64,000 bases of DNA, from NCBI GenBank assembly GCA_024114885.1, contig CP099419.1, positions 1,612,001 through 1,676,000 of the forward strand. Direction: 5' to 3'. Shown one piece after another: positions 1 through 10,111 of the stretch. Source of the DNA: Septoria linicola (taxonomy: Eukaryota; Ascomycota; Dothideomycetes; Mycosphaerellales; Mycosphaerellaceae). Numbering within the stretch: the stretch's first letter is position 1; every line of letters begins with the position of its first letter. The position numbers were made by a program, and so were the translations under genes. The notes beneath the pieces are model-generated. The model had not been told where the DNA came from, did not search any database, and saw nothing but the letters and a program-made list of their open reading frames with translations.

Positions 1-784
1 GATCGCTTCGTTGGCAAGAAGCAATCTGCCAAAGAAGGGTGGCACAGCGATATCACATTTGAGCCGTAAGCATTGCCCGGCCGTGTTCCTCAATGTGATG
101 CGGCAGCTCAAGGCAACACTTTGCTGATTTGATTGCTTTTTAGTGTCCCGAGTGACTATGCTGTGCTCCGCCTGACAGAGCTGCCCGAGACGGGTGGCGA
201 TACTCTATGGGCGTCCGGTTATGAAGTAAGCTTGCTTCGATTAACGTCAGGTAGCAGCATCATTGACGATTCGACAGGTATATGATCGCATTTCCCCAGC
301 CTACCAAAAGTTCCTCGAGACCTTGACAGGAACCTACGCTCAGCCCATCTTCCAAGACGCCGCAAAGAACAACAGCTTCGAGCTCTACAGCGGCGAGCGC
401 GGGGCTCCCGAAAATGTCGGCACAGACCTCAAGGCCATACATCCAGTCATTCGCACCAACCCGGTCACAGGCTGGAAGAGCGTGTTCGCCGTCGGCCACC
501 ATGCCAAGCGTATCAATGAAGTGACTGAAGCAGAGAGCGATCATTTGTTGAAATGGTTCGTGCAGCTCATTGTGGAGAATCATGATTTGCAAGTTCGCAA
601 CAAGTGGCAATCGGAGAACGATTTGGCCATTTGGGATAATCGCTCCGTTTACCACACTGCAACGTATGATTACGAGGGCAAGCGGACTGGACAGCGTGCC
701 GTGAGTATAGGCGAGCGCCCGTACTTGGACCCAAACAGTACTGGGCGTACAGAGGCTTTGGAGAAGCAGAAAGCAGCTGCATGA
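1..784 (+). CDS. TauD/TfdA-like alpha-ketoglutarate-dependent dioxygenase, 3' part
   Basis: The 5' end lies outside the window. Three exons join in frame: 1-65, 144-225 and 278-784, with introns of 78 and 52 nt (GTAAGC donors). The visible 217 residues carry the Fe(II) triad of the TauD family: WHSD (His and Asp) in exon 1, the distal His in SVYHTATYDY, and the downstream Arg in GQRAVSIGERPY that normally binds 2-oxoglutarate. Family members hydroxylate taurine, sulfonates or other small substrates using O2 and 2-oxoglutarate, releasing CO2 and succinate. The substrate of this one cannot be read from sequence. It is most likely a cytosolic enzyme of sulfur or xenobiotic use. No related pathway gene is next to it. 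Confidence 0.85.
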
Positions 785-954
785 AATTGAGCTACCGTAG
801 AGCAGCGAAGGGAGGACCAATCGAATTGGATTACCAGGGTTGTTTTGTACACAAAGTGCTCTGTAGATGCATATGATACAGTTCTGATAGCGTGTCTCTT
901 TGGGTCGCTACTGCTTTTGCGCCTCCAAACGCCGTGCTGTACATAATGAGCCAA

Positions 955-2322
955 CTACCGTCTTCGCAGGTACCAATTGAAGCCCAACGCCATCGTTTCA
1001 GCCGAGAAGGGCGTCGGTACTTCTGCCAATCCAGGTCTCGCGACGGGATGCCGTAGGTATACCGCCGAACAGATCTTCTGGTTGACTTCCAAGTATCGCG
1101 GGATAAATGCGAATGCGCTCATGAATTCTCGTGGCTCCCAGGGCGTAGCGTATGGTTTTGATGAGTCGATGGGGTTGGCGCGCGCTCTTTCAAGGGCGGC
1201 GTGTAGTAGCTCTGCGTCCTTTCTCGCGCGATATGCATCCTCTTTTCCCAGCTTTGCTTGAGGATTTGAGCTTTCCGTCTCAGCCTTGGGCTGCTCTGCT
1301 TCTGGCGTGGCATCCTGGGGTACCTTTGCCAGGATCTCCGCCAGTGCTGTCTCAAAGTCCTCGACAGTTTGCTCTGCCTTTGGGTCTTCCATGCTCCTGA
1401 TCTTTGAGAATGTCGTCTTGAGCTGTTTCGAGAAAGCTCGGAGTTCTTGCTGCCTCTTCGCCGAGAGCTTCAGCTTTGACTCCTCCAAAATCGTCTTCGC
1501 CCGTCGCATCAGCTGCTTCAAGTCTGTGCTGTAGTTCTTTCCCGGACCAAACTCCTTCTCCGCCTCTTCCTCTGTTGTCTCCAGTATCTCATCTTCCTTG
1601 CCAGTTTCCTTCCTGACGGCCTTGTTCTCCGACTCTGCTAATCGCGCCTCATAACGCCGTCGCAGCTCCTGGGTCGATTTGGGACTATCCGACTTGATCT
1701 TCCTGGCGCCAGTCGCAAACATGACCATATCTGGATCCACGCTGAACATGTCTCCTGGGTTGAGCTGGTAGCCTGGGTATATCATCTTCTTGCCATTGAC
1801 TTTGACGAAGCCATGGACCACAAATTGCCGTGCCTGGCTCACACTCGAGGCGAACAAAGCACGATGTATCGCAGTATCGAGCCGCCTTTCCAGTGGCCAA
1901 AAAGTCATGTGCATGTACGGCGTCTTCTGCGGCCGATTCCTCTCATCGATCGTCTTCGGGTCCTTCTCCTTGCCCATACCTCTCCCGCTAGCCATTTCTG
2001 ATCCATCATTGGCAGCCAGATATCGATGGTCCATGGGCACGACTGAGGGTAATCGTCTATCAAACATTCGCGTCCATGTGCCTTCCCGGACAAAGGGATT
2101 GTGGTATGATCGGGTCATGGCCTTGGCCATCCATTTCTGCTGGAAAAAGGTCTTGTTGGCGGCGGGCGGCGTCGTTACGCGAGACAAGTTGTACAGATTC
2201 CATTTCGACCAGTCTTGCCGCAGTCGCTGGGAGGATATCAGTTGTCTTTGAACTATTGAGTCTGGATAAGGATATTATCATACCGGAATCTTCAGCTGGT
2301 GGATCTTCTTCGTGCGCGGCAT
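955..2322 (-). CDS. NAM9: Mitochondrial small-subunit ribosomal protein uS4m (Nam9-like)
   Basis: Two exons: 2284-2322 (13 codons from the ATG at 2322) and 955-2226, separated by a 57-nt intron. Joined, the N-terminus contains RQDWSKWNLYNLSR, the typical start of fungal Nam9. An S4 RNA-binding domain sits at about residues 128-180 (RRLDTAIHRALFASSVSQAR ... VHGFVKVNGKK). The remaining C-terminal part is long, charged and probably coiled, as in fungal mitoribosomal uS4m; the total is about 436 residues. It binds small-subunit rRNA in the mitochondrial ribosome. The gene is divergent from the La gene, with 379 bp between the two start codons. The start choice rests on the in-frame first exon. 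Confidence 0.9.
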
Positions 2323-2701
2323 GATGGAGCACGATGCATCGAGAGTCCAACCGAATTGGCAGGCGCATATCAGGTGTTCGCTCCTGCTGCGTGAAACTGC
2401 GGCGAGCGGAAGTCACGCTGAGTCATCCATCATCGGCGACAACTTTCGCCGATGAGCACCTTCCCCACCAAACCAAAAGACGGCGCCTCGAAGCAATTTT
2501 CGAAGCGAGCGAGCGAGCGAGCGAGAGAGCTTCATGCAAAAGCTCACATTGGATTCAACTCACTTCCACATCCATTCACCGCTGTGACTGACTTTCTGTC
2601 GCTGTCACACTTTGACTCACACACATTTAACCCACAACATCCATTTGCAACAAGCAACATCGCATACTCGGACAACACTCGCGACAAAATCACCACCCAC
2701 A
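2323..2701. promoter_or_regulatory. Shared divergent promoter region of uS4m and La
   Basis: This 379-bp region separates two divergent start codons and must hold both promoters. It contains a (GCGA)5 microsatellite at 2505-2524 and a C/A-rich stretch just before the La ATG, as is common in fungal 5' leaders. I see no clear TATA box. Confidence 0.5.
2505..2524. repeat. (GCGA)5 microsatellite
   Basis: Five perfect tandem copies of GCGA, followed by GAGAGAG, in the leader region upstream of the La gene. Confidence 0.9.
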
Positions 2702-4042
2702 ATGGCTGAGACTGCAGCCGAGCCGCAGACCGCTGCGCCGGAGCAGAAGGTGCCAGACAGCAAGCCTTCTGAGCCCACCAATGGTACGTCTACTGATCAA
2801 ACTAACGGCGGCGGCGACGGCAAGTCTGTAGAGAAGGACTCGGGCAAAACAGATGAGTTTGGTAGAATGCTGCGGCCAGGCCACGAGGAGGACCAGCGTC
2901 ACCCAGATAGACGTGATGGATCGCGCGATGATGGAGATCGCCGTGACAACAGAAATGGTAGAGACAACCGCGATCGCGGTGGCCGAGGTGGTGGCCGAGG
3001 TGGAGGTCGCGGAGGACGAGGCCGAGGTGGTGGCCGTGGACGGGGTCGTGGCGGCGGTGGCTACCAAAACCGCGAGCGTAACGTGCGCACCCGGTACGAG
3101 CGCCAGGAGGAGAGCGACGATGCGGGCGAGATCCGTCGCCAGGTCGAATTCTACTTTTCCGACTCCAACCTGCCCATCGACAAGTTCCTGCTCACCATGA
3201 CTGGCGGCCACGAGAACAAGCCATTCCCTCTGAAGACGCTTCACGATTTCAAGCGCATGCGCCACTTCCAGCCATTCAGCGCTGTGGTCGAGGCTGTCAA
3301 GGGCAGTGAGTTCCTTGAGGTCAATGACAAGGATGAGGTCTACCGCAAAGAGCCACTTGATAGCAAGTTTACGCAAGATCCTGAGGAGAATAACAAGCTC
3401 CTCACCAGCGACAGCATCAAGCGCAGCATCTATGCCAAGGGATTCGGCGAGGAACAGGAGAAGACTGCCTTCGAGATTGAGGAGTGAGTGCTTTCACAAG
3501 CTTCGATGGCAACGGAATTGTGCTAACGTTTCAGATTCTTCCAACCTTACGGTGTTCGCAGTGTGCGCCTTCGCCGCCAGCAGGATGGCACCTTCAAGGG
3601 CTCTGTGTTTGTCGAGTTCGAAGACGAAGACGCTGCCACGCAGTTCCTCGAGATGGAAGACAAGCCAAAGTTCGACGACAAAGAGCTGATCATCAAGAGC
3701 AAGAAGGAATACATTGACGAGAAGTCGCAAGGCATCATCGAGGGCACAGTCAAGCCTCGCTCGCCAACTCGCTCCGGATTCCGCGGCCGTGGAGGTCGTG
3801 GTGGTCGCGGTGGCCGTGGTGGTCACGATGGCTACAAGCGCAAGCGTAACGATGACGATGCGGACGAAGACGTCGACGACCGTGACAACTGGCGCGAGCG
3901 ACGCGAAAAGTTCCAGAAGCGCGGCGGCGATAAGAGCCGCAGCCGCAGCCCGCACCACGAGGAGAAGAAGTCCGATGAGGACAAGGCAGAAGACACCAAG
4001 ACTGGAGCAGAAGCTCAGGAGGCTGAGAAGACCGAGGCTTAG
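2702..4042 (+). CDS. La-domain RNA-binding protein (Lhp1/Sla1-like) with RGG tracts
   Basis: Exons 2702-3483 and 3535-4042 give 429 residues; the 51-nt intron starts GTGAGT. Order: acidic, disordered N-terminus; RGG/GRG-rich tract (about 98-120); La winged-helix motif from about residue 142 (IRRQVEFYFSDSNLPIDKFL); RRM (about 245-340, YAKGFGEEQ ... GSVFVEFEDED); a second RGG tract (FRGRGGRGGRGGRGG); basic/acidic tail. La proteins bind UUU-OH ends of new RNA polymerase III transcripts, chiefly pre-tRNAs, in the nucleus. The RGG tract before the La motif is unusual compared with yeast Lhp1. The ORF stops at TAG 4040, but the same frame stays coding-like to 4360 after this and a second stop (see the next feature). 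That tail contains a KKRK basic motif, so the annotated C-terminus may be truncated. Confidence 0.88.
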
Positions 4043-4360
4043 GAAGCCAAGGAAGGACCGGTTCCGGCAGCGACCTAAGCTAGCAAGAAACGCAAGTCGG
4101 GCGACACGGATGATGATGAGCACGACAACAACAAGATCAAGACCGAGCAGGTCGATGAAGAGCAGAAGAAGCGTGACGCGAAGGCCAAAGCTGAAGACAT
4201 GTTTAAGCGCCTTGGCAACATCGCGACAGGAGCAAGCACATATGCCGCTACCGCAGCCGACATCGTCAAGAAGGAGGTAGCCGCAGAAGACACTGAGAAG
4301 GTCAAGGACCTCGTTCAAGACACTATGGATAAGATCGACGAGAAGGTCGTCTCAACTTGA
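4043..4360 (+). other. Coding-like in-frame extension beyond the La stop codon
   Basis: Directly after TAG 4040-4042 the same frame reads 11 sense codons, a TAA at 4076-4078, then 93 sense codons to TGA 4358-4360. Codon third positions are strongly G/C (AAG, GAC, GTC, CGC), as in the La exons. The peptide is Lys/Glu/Asp-rich with a KKRKSGD nuclear-localization-like motif and resembles the charged tail of La proteins. Possible explanations are readthrough, two nonsense mutations in an ancestral tail, an unusual intron, or sequence error. Removing 3970-4083 (GT at 3970, AG at 4082-4083; 114 nt) would delete both stops in frame, but the donor GTCCGA is poor. Confidence 0.55.
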
Positions 4361-4609
4361 GGAAGCCCAGCCGCGCATCGCGAGGAGTTTTTGGCGTATG
4401 GAAAAGGACCAAAAATGGGGCTTCAGGATCGTTTTCATCGAAGGCCATAGTTGGTGGCCCTTGCAGCTTGTAAACTATCCATGAGCATCACGGCCGTGCA
4501 GTGCCGATTCGCACTCAGACAGCCTTGAACAGAGATGAACGAGAGCTTGAGTGCGCATACTACATCGATGTTTCTTGCCATCATTCTTCCCAGTGTCACT
4601 ATTGCTAAA

Positions 4610-6213
4610 CTAATTGACGCATGCTACCTCCACCGAAGCCGCAGCAGCAGCAGTCTCATCACCCAACTTCGCAGATCGTCTTCTGAATTTCTCCTTTGCG
4701 CGAGACATATCCTCGCTGCTCGACTCATTCAGCCTCTGCACGATGCTGCTCACTCGCAGCTTTCGCGGCCCGCCGAGGACACTATCAGTCCTGGCATTTT
4801 CATCCTTCGCGATCAAGACAGTAGTCGGCTGTTTCTCACGTAGCTTTCGAGGCGTGCGGTCTGCCAGCTTTCGCTTGCGTGAAGATGCTGCTGTCGTATT
4901 GCCCTCGATTTTGTTCTTGTGCGGCTGTTCCAAGTCGATGGCAAGCTCGATCTCACTGGAGCCATTGGATTGCGCGGTTTTCACTTTCCGTAGGGGTGTT
5001 TCTGGTGGCCAGGCTTGGTGACGTACCTGAGGGTCTGTTCCAGTGATATGAGGTGATTCCTTTTGCGTAGTCTCGTGTGGTAGGGAGGACGTGTCGTTGA
5101 TCGATTTTGTGGTTCCGACGTTTCTCGTTGGCATGCGCAGCTGCAGAGTTTCCGTAGGTGTGTTGGAAGGCTTACGAGAAGCGGGATGGCCATCGTCCGA
5201 AGGACAACTTCCAGATGCGCTTGCTCTCATCCTCATTTCCGCCGCATCGGGTCGGTGCGACTGGGTGTTCGCATGATGTGTTCGATAGCTTTCGGATGCA
5301 GCAGAAGGTGTCTTGAACGGTGTGCGCAGCTTTCGTGGCGTTCGCCTGAATGGCTTCATTTGCGATAGTGGCGAAGATGTTCGTGATTTCTGGCCATTTC
5401 CCTCAGGCTGCCCTTCAAGCTATGAGCATGGTCACCATGAATATCTCGCCTTCACTCAACGCCATTCGTACCTTCAGAAGTTGCCTTTGGAGTTCGAGGT
5501 TTGCCTTTGCTCAGCATTGGGCAGCCGCTCATATCTGCGTGATCATGGTACGAGCAGGCGTCTCCACGAGTAGGATCGTTGAACAATATGCCGTTTGACA
5601 TCTGCCTTATTGACTTGATCATCTCGATTGCGAAGTCGGGGTTGCTTTCGAAACACTTTCGATAAGTCTCAGCATCCCGCTCAATCTCGGGATCCATGAT
5701 CTGCCGGGCTGCAATCTTGACCATGAGTTGCCGGAAGGGACTGTTGACCGGACTTGTGCGGTATATGTCGTCAATTTCATCGGCATCTGGCACAAGGTGG
5801 CTTTCGTTTAGACAACGGCGATACTGATCCATGGCCAGGTTCTTCAGCTTGATCATATCGAAACGATGGCACAGAAGCCATAGCTTGTGGCAAGCGACGG
5901 CATGTGCGTATTTCTCCTCATCAGTCCCAAAGCTTGAGCTATCTTCGAGGCATCCTTGGTACAGCCATTTCACGAGGAGCTCGAAGCCCTTCGGATCGTC
6001 ATGCATGAGCTCCAGCTTAGCATTACCCGTGGGAAGTACTTCGTGAGAGCTGAATTCGAGCTCGCAGTAGGAAGAGTGGTAGGCCAAGAGGTTTTGGTGT
6101 AGACTCCAATGCTTCCTGGAAGAGCCTACGTAGATGTCGACTAGAGGGCCAGAGAGTAGCCTTTCGCGCAATTTCTCAGCAAACATCATCTTCAACAGTC
6201 GCTCATCTTCCAT
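4610..6213 (-). CDS. BTB/POZ-domain protein with repeated PRKLR motifs
   Basis: Exons 5472-6213 and 4610-5412 are joined by a 59-nt intron (donor GTACGA, CTCAT branch-like site); 514 residues from the ATG at 6213. Residues about 15-95 form a BTB domain (PLVDIYVGSSRKHWSLHQNL, then LLVKWLYQGCLED), followed by a helical region as in other fungal BTB proteins. BTB domains mediate dimerisation or Cullin-3 binding; the partner is unknown. The second exon is basic and disordered and carries three PRKLR motifs (TPRKLRTPFKTP, TPRKLREKQP, GPRKLRVSS). The two open frames could be taken for two genes, but the intron joins them in frame. An upstream exon cannot be excluded. Confidence 0.72.
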
Positions 6214-6714
6214 GGTCGATCGAGCAGCACATGCTCTCCTTGATCGTGTCACGATTCAAATGTCGCTCAGAGGGAAGGAGGCGACGTACTCAGCGAAAGA
6301 GCTTGCGCTAGCATTCGAGATGTCTGTCTTTGCCATGCGAGCTGGCAGGATGACTCTGGGTCTGTTGTTGGCATATGCGAAGTCGCGTGAATATATCAAC
6401 GGCGTAACATAGGACGGCTTCAAGATCTTATATGATAGAGGATGTTCGAGAGTCGCCGCAGTGGAAGTTTGGCTCAGGGGCGCGCTCGGCTCATTATTCA
6501 TTGGTACTCAGCCGTGTTCTGTACATATCGGTACACGCAAGGGGCGCGCAGTGCATCTTGGGAGGAATGTGCAATGTCCGGCGCAAAGCTGCGATGCGAC
6601 GAGGTGTCATCGTAGTCCTGACAGGACGTGGAGACATGCAAGGGTAGCCTGATAGACAAAAGTCGTGGAGCAAATTCATGATATCTGGCATACAATTGGA
6701 ATCGCTGCAGCATG
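6214..6714. other. Intergenic, BTB 5' side and S41 peptidase 3' side
   Basis: About 500 bp between the BTB start and the stop of the S41 peptidase, both on the minus strand. It must hold the S41 3' UTR and the BTB promoter. Small ORFs here lack family features. I see no RNA gene. Confidence 0.4.
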
Positions 6715-9319
6715 CTACAGAATCACACTCGCGACCATGAACAACACACACATGCTTGTCCACGAGATTCTTATCCTCGTAGAAGCATTGCTATCAGCCT
6801 CGAGCTCTTGTTCATTGGGCGGTGCGACCCCAATGACGCCCGAACCTGAGTCGTTCTCATCTCCACTGAGCCTGACGCTAGAGCTGCTTGCCGCATTCTC
6901 AGGCAGCTCAATGCTCTCGTAATCTGTAGTGGCCATCGATGAGGGATGTCCAGTCGATCCAGCGACGCAGGCCCCATCACTCCATGCTGCTGAATAGGCT
7001 CTCTCCCACAGAACCTCCTGGGAACCATACATTGCAGCAGTATAGAAGAATCTGCAACTCGCGGCATCATACACATATATTGCAGTGGGGTATCACTTTC
7101 ATCTCCTTCGCGAATTGTGTTGCGAAGGTTGACACCGGCTTGCAGTGCAGTTGGTCCGCCACCAGGAATCAATGTAGCTCGATCAAGCGCGGCAAGTGCT
7201 GATGTTATTAGCGGATCCCCAAACTGAGTCGCGAATTGAAGCTGCTGGGCAAGAGTTCCACTTTCGACAGCGAAGAGCGTCGAAAACCCCAGCTGGGCCA
7301 TATTACCTAGTTGACCACCTTTGACACCGCCCGCATATTGCATTGGTCCTTCTTGTCTTCGACCGCCAACCACGATAGATCGGACAGAAGAGGGCGCGTC
7401 AGTCTTCATGAACTCGCTGAAAAGGACACAGGCTGAGGCACAGCCTCCGTCATGTAGCATAACGATGTTTTCGGGACTGAAAGCCGGCTCTGGAATAGAT
7501 GGTTGTCCCAATGGAAATATCGGGAAGCCTGTCTGGAACGGATCGTTCAGGTCAGGGCGAGCAACAGCCGTAAAGTTGTCCTCGACTTGAGAGTTCATGA
7601 CTGGTCCGAAAAAGTCACTCCAAGAGCTGAAGGTTTCGTTGTTCGCGTTGAGTAGCTGTCGATAGTTGAAAGGGAATGCTCCAGAAAAGAATATGGGAGC
7701 ATCCTCAGGCCCGGCAAAGTCTGAAGGAGTTGCGGCTGCATACAAGTCGCTGATCGATTGTCCCGTGAAATCGAGCAGCGAGTTAGCCCTATAGTTGCTA
7801 CCATCGAATGGATCTTCACGCGGGAACAGTTGTCGAAACAGGTCATGCGCTAGGAAGCCATATCCGCCACCGTTGCCCCGGAGATCAATCACCAGTCTGC
7901 TCTTCTGCAAGCGCACAGCGTTGTCCAGGAATTCACGAACTGCAGACTGGAACTCCAGAGTGGCGACATCAGGTGATCCATTGGGCAAGAAGCTAGACAA
8001 GGCTAGGACTGCTAGGTTTGGGACCGACTCTGGAAAGTAGCCCGCAAGACTGCCATCTTCGAGCCTGATAGCAGGCTCGGGAAAAGTGGAAGACTGCCCG
8101 CTTGCCTGTCTGGTCTGCAGCATACTCGGCAAATGAGCATCCCATCGGACTCGCGCGGACTGCAGTTTATGTCAGCTGATGTCTCTTCATTGTGTCGAGG
8201 CGGTGCTTGGACGGCATGGGGTGTGCATACCACTTCTTCACTACGAAGATGTCTTAATGTCGGGTCTTCTCCCAATAGGCTAAGATCTACCGAGCGTTTG
8301 GTGTTTCCTGGACTGGGCAGCATCGAGGGGTCGGAGAGCATGGGTGTCACACTTCCGTTGCAACACCTGCTGAAGAATTCTGATCCATCTCTGAGGCCTG
8401 CAACATCGAGTTGTGGACGCGGCGCTGCGAGAAGCTGCAGACGTTGCTCAGAGCCGTTCTGGAAAGTGAGAACGGTCTCCTCCGCAGGACCCTGGAGCAG
8501 CGAAAACTCCTCAAAGCTGCCGGCTAAGAAGGGACGGAATTGCCTCGTCAGTTCATTTCGGAACAGATTATTGTAATTCGCGTCCGGGTCATGCAAGGCC
8601 CCGGTCAAAGCCGCATGGTTGTTCAAGAAGTCTTCTGCGTTTTGTCCATTGATTTCGATGATTGGTGAGGGCTCGTAGGCCTGGCCTCGTGCTTGTCCCA
8701 ATGCAGGCAGGTCCTCACGTGCGAACACTTCTGGCAATGCAATTCCATTGGATGAGACTGACATCAGTGGATACGATCGTCCGTTATTGAAACGCGCAAA
8801 GCTAAAACTACTGACGATGTCCGGTACGTAAACCAGATGACCATCGTAAGCAGAAGCAAATAGTCGAGCGATGTCAGCCTGGAAGTCATATCTGAGATTT
8901 ATGTCAGCTCGGAGCCCAAATGTGCCATTTATATCATACTCATTGGAATAATAGTCCTCGCCCAGTCTCTGCTCCAGAGAGTTCAAGCCCGCGAGCAGGT
9001 CGACATCTGGATACAATCGCGTTGGTTGGGAACTGTTCAAGTAGTAGAGATCGCTCTGATATTGTAAGAAGACTCGCAGACCATCTAACTGGCCCAAGTT
9101 TGCCTCTTGTTGCAGCGGCACAGTTCGTAAACAAGCCAAGGCAAGTTGCGCGGGTACAACTCCGTTCAGAATGGAGCTGCTGAGCTGTGCACAAGGTTGC
9201 CCTTGTCGTGCGTACTGCTGCTGTACGTGTGCTTGACGGTCGTCAGATGTCGGCGAGGCTGATACACTACATGCTACCAGGAGTAGCGAGCATAGTAGGA
9301 TGGACATAGCCATGAGCAT
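6715..9319 (-). CDS. Secreted S41-family (CPAF/tail-specific-like) peptidase, apparently frameshifted near the 3' end
   Basis: Exon 1 is 8231-9319 and exon 2 is 6715-8159 (71-nt intron, GTATGC donor, phase 0). It begins with a signal peptide (MLMAMSILLCSLLLVACSVS). The N-terminal half is the CPAF-like PDZ-containing region. The catalytic core has LRGNGGGYG and DGGCASACVLFSEFMK, whose Ser is the likely nucleophile of the S41 Ser/Lys-type site. The C-terminus ends in a hydrophobic segment (SMCVLFMVASVIL), suggesting a membrane or GPI anchor. Fungal homologues include the UstP-type peptidases. At about 7075-7080 the frame must shift by 2 nt (TATAT run) to pass from TPLQY to VYDAASCRFFYT, which homologues read continuously. 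Either a sequence error or a recent mutation; unshifted, the protein ends at 6771 with an unrelated tail. Confidence 0.8.
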
Positions 9320-10111
9320 GACACCCTTTCAGTACTGGAATGACCCGATCGAGATTAAGAACGGAAGCCAGATGGGAGACCATAAGGGCGAAGGACGTCT
9401 TGCACCTTTACCCAAAGCATCGTGATGGCTGAGCCAGCCACGTCGTGGACAGCCAAGGAAGATGATATCCACATATGGCGTCGAAGCGTCTTGGGGCCCC
9501 GCGGAAGGATTGCAGCTGCTTGGCCAGCGCGTAATGCGATTTTCTTCTTCGATCTTCGAGATATCGTATGCCAGAAGTGTCTAGTGTCGTTGTGTTCAGT
9601 CATGGCTGGCGTGGGCCGCCTCCTCAATGTTTCAAGCAGTTGTGCTGAGATGTCAGTGAACATGCCGGCGCTTGAGCCAGACGATAGTAGCAATGCAATG
9701 CCAGGCATCGCTCAATGGCCAGTATCAAGCAGCTTTTGGCGGAGTTGAAGGTATAATACAAATAGTCAGTGGCATCATTTGATGCAGACTCTTACACAGA
9801 CTATCCTACGGTTCAGGGAGTACGAAGCAGTTCGTGCGCAGCTCGTGGCTCCGCCATGCGAGCGTTTCCAAGCAAGGCTGGGTATTGCTCTTTGGTCCAT
9901 ACTGACGATCCCATGTACATAGCACAGGTTGCTGCTGTATGCCAGAAGTGTCAAACGCGTGATCGCGATGAAGAAGTGTATGTGTAGAGTGACGAAAGGA
10001 CATCTTCCTTGCTTCAATCCTTGCCGAAGCCGCAAAGCCGAATCCCGAACCATACCCATCACGACGACATTCTTCCCTCGCATCTGCGACATCACGATCA
10101 AACGATTGGCA
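9320..10111. other. Divergent intergenic region, S41 peptidase / Xaa-Pro aminopeptidase
   Basis: 792 bp between two divergent start codons, so both promoters should be here. Overlapping ORFs of about 110-120 codons occur on both strands around 9355-9748 but have no recognisable domain or codon pattern. The frame of the aminopeptidase stays open upstream to 9929 without an ATG before 10112. Confidence 0.4.

Noticed and set aside
3494..4318. 274-codon minus-strand ORF with hydrophobic translation
   Set aside because: It is the mirror of the G/C-biased La second exon and its tail; hydrophobic runs arise from antisense of Lys/Glu/Arg codons.
1..9319. Possible dikaritin-type (UstP) secondary-metabolite cluster because of the S41 peptidase and a dioxygenase
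   Set aside because: No DUF3328 (UstY-like) gene, no repeat-bearing precursor peptide and only housekeeping genes between them.
9355..9748. Overlapping ORFs on both strands between the S41 peptidase and the aminopeptidase
   Set aside because: About 110-120 codons each, no motif, no codon bias, and they sit where two promoters are needed.
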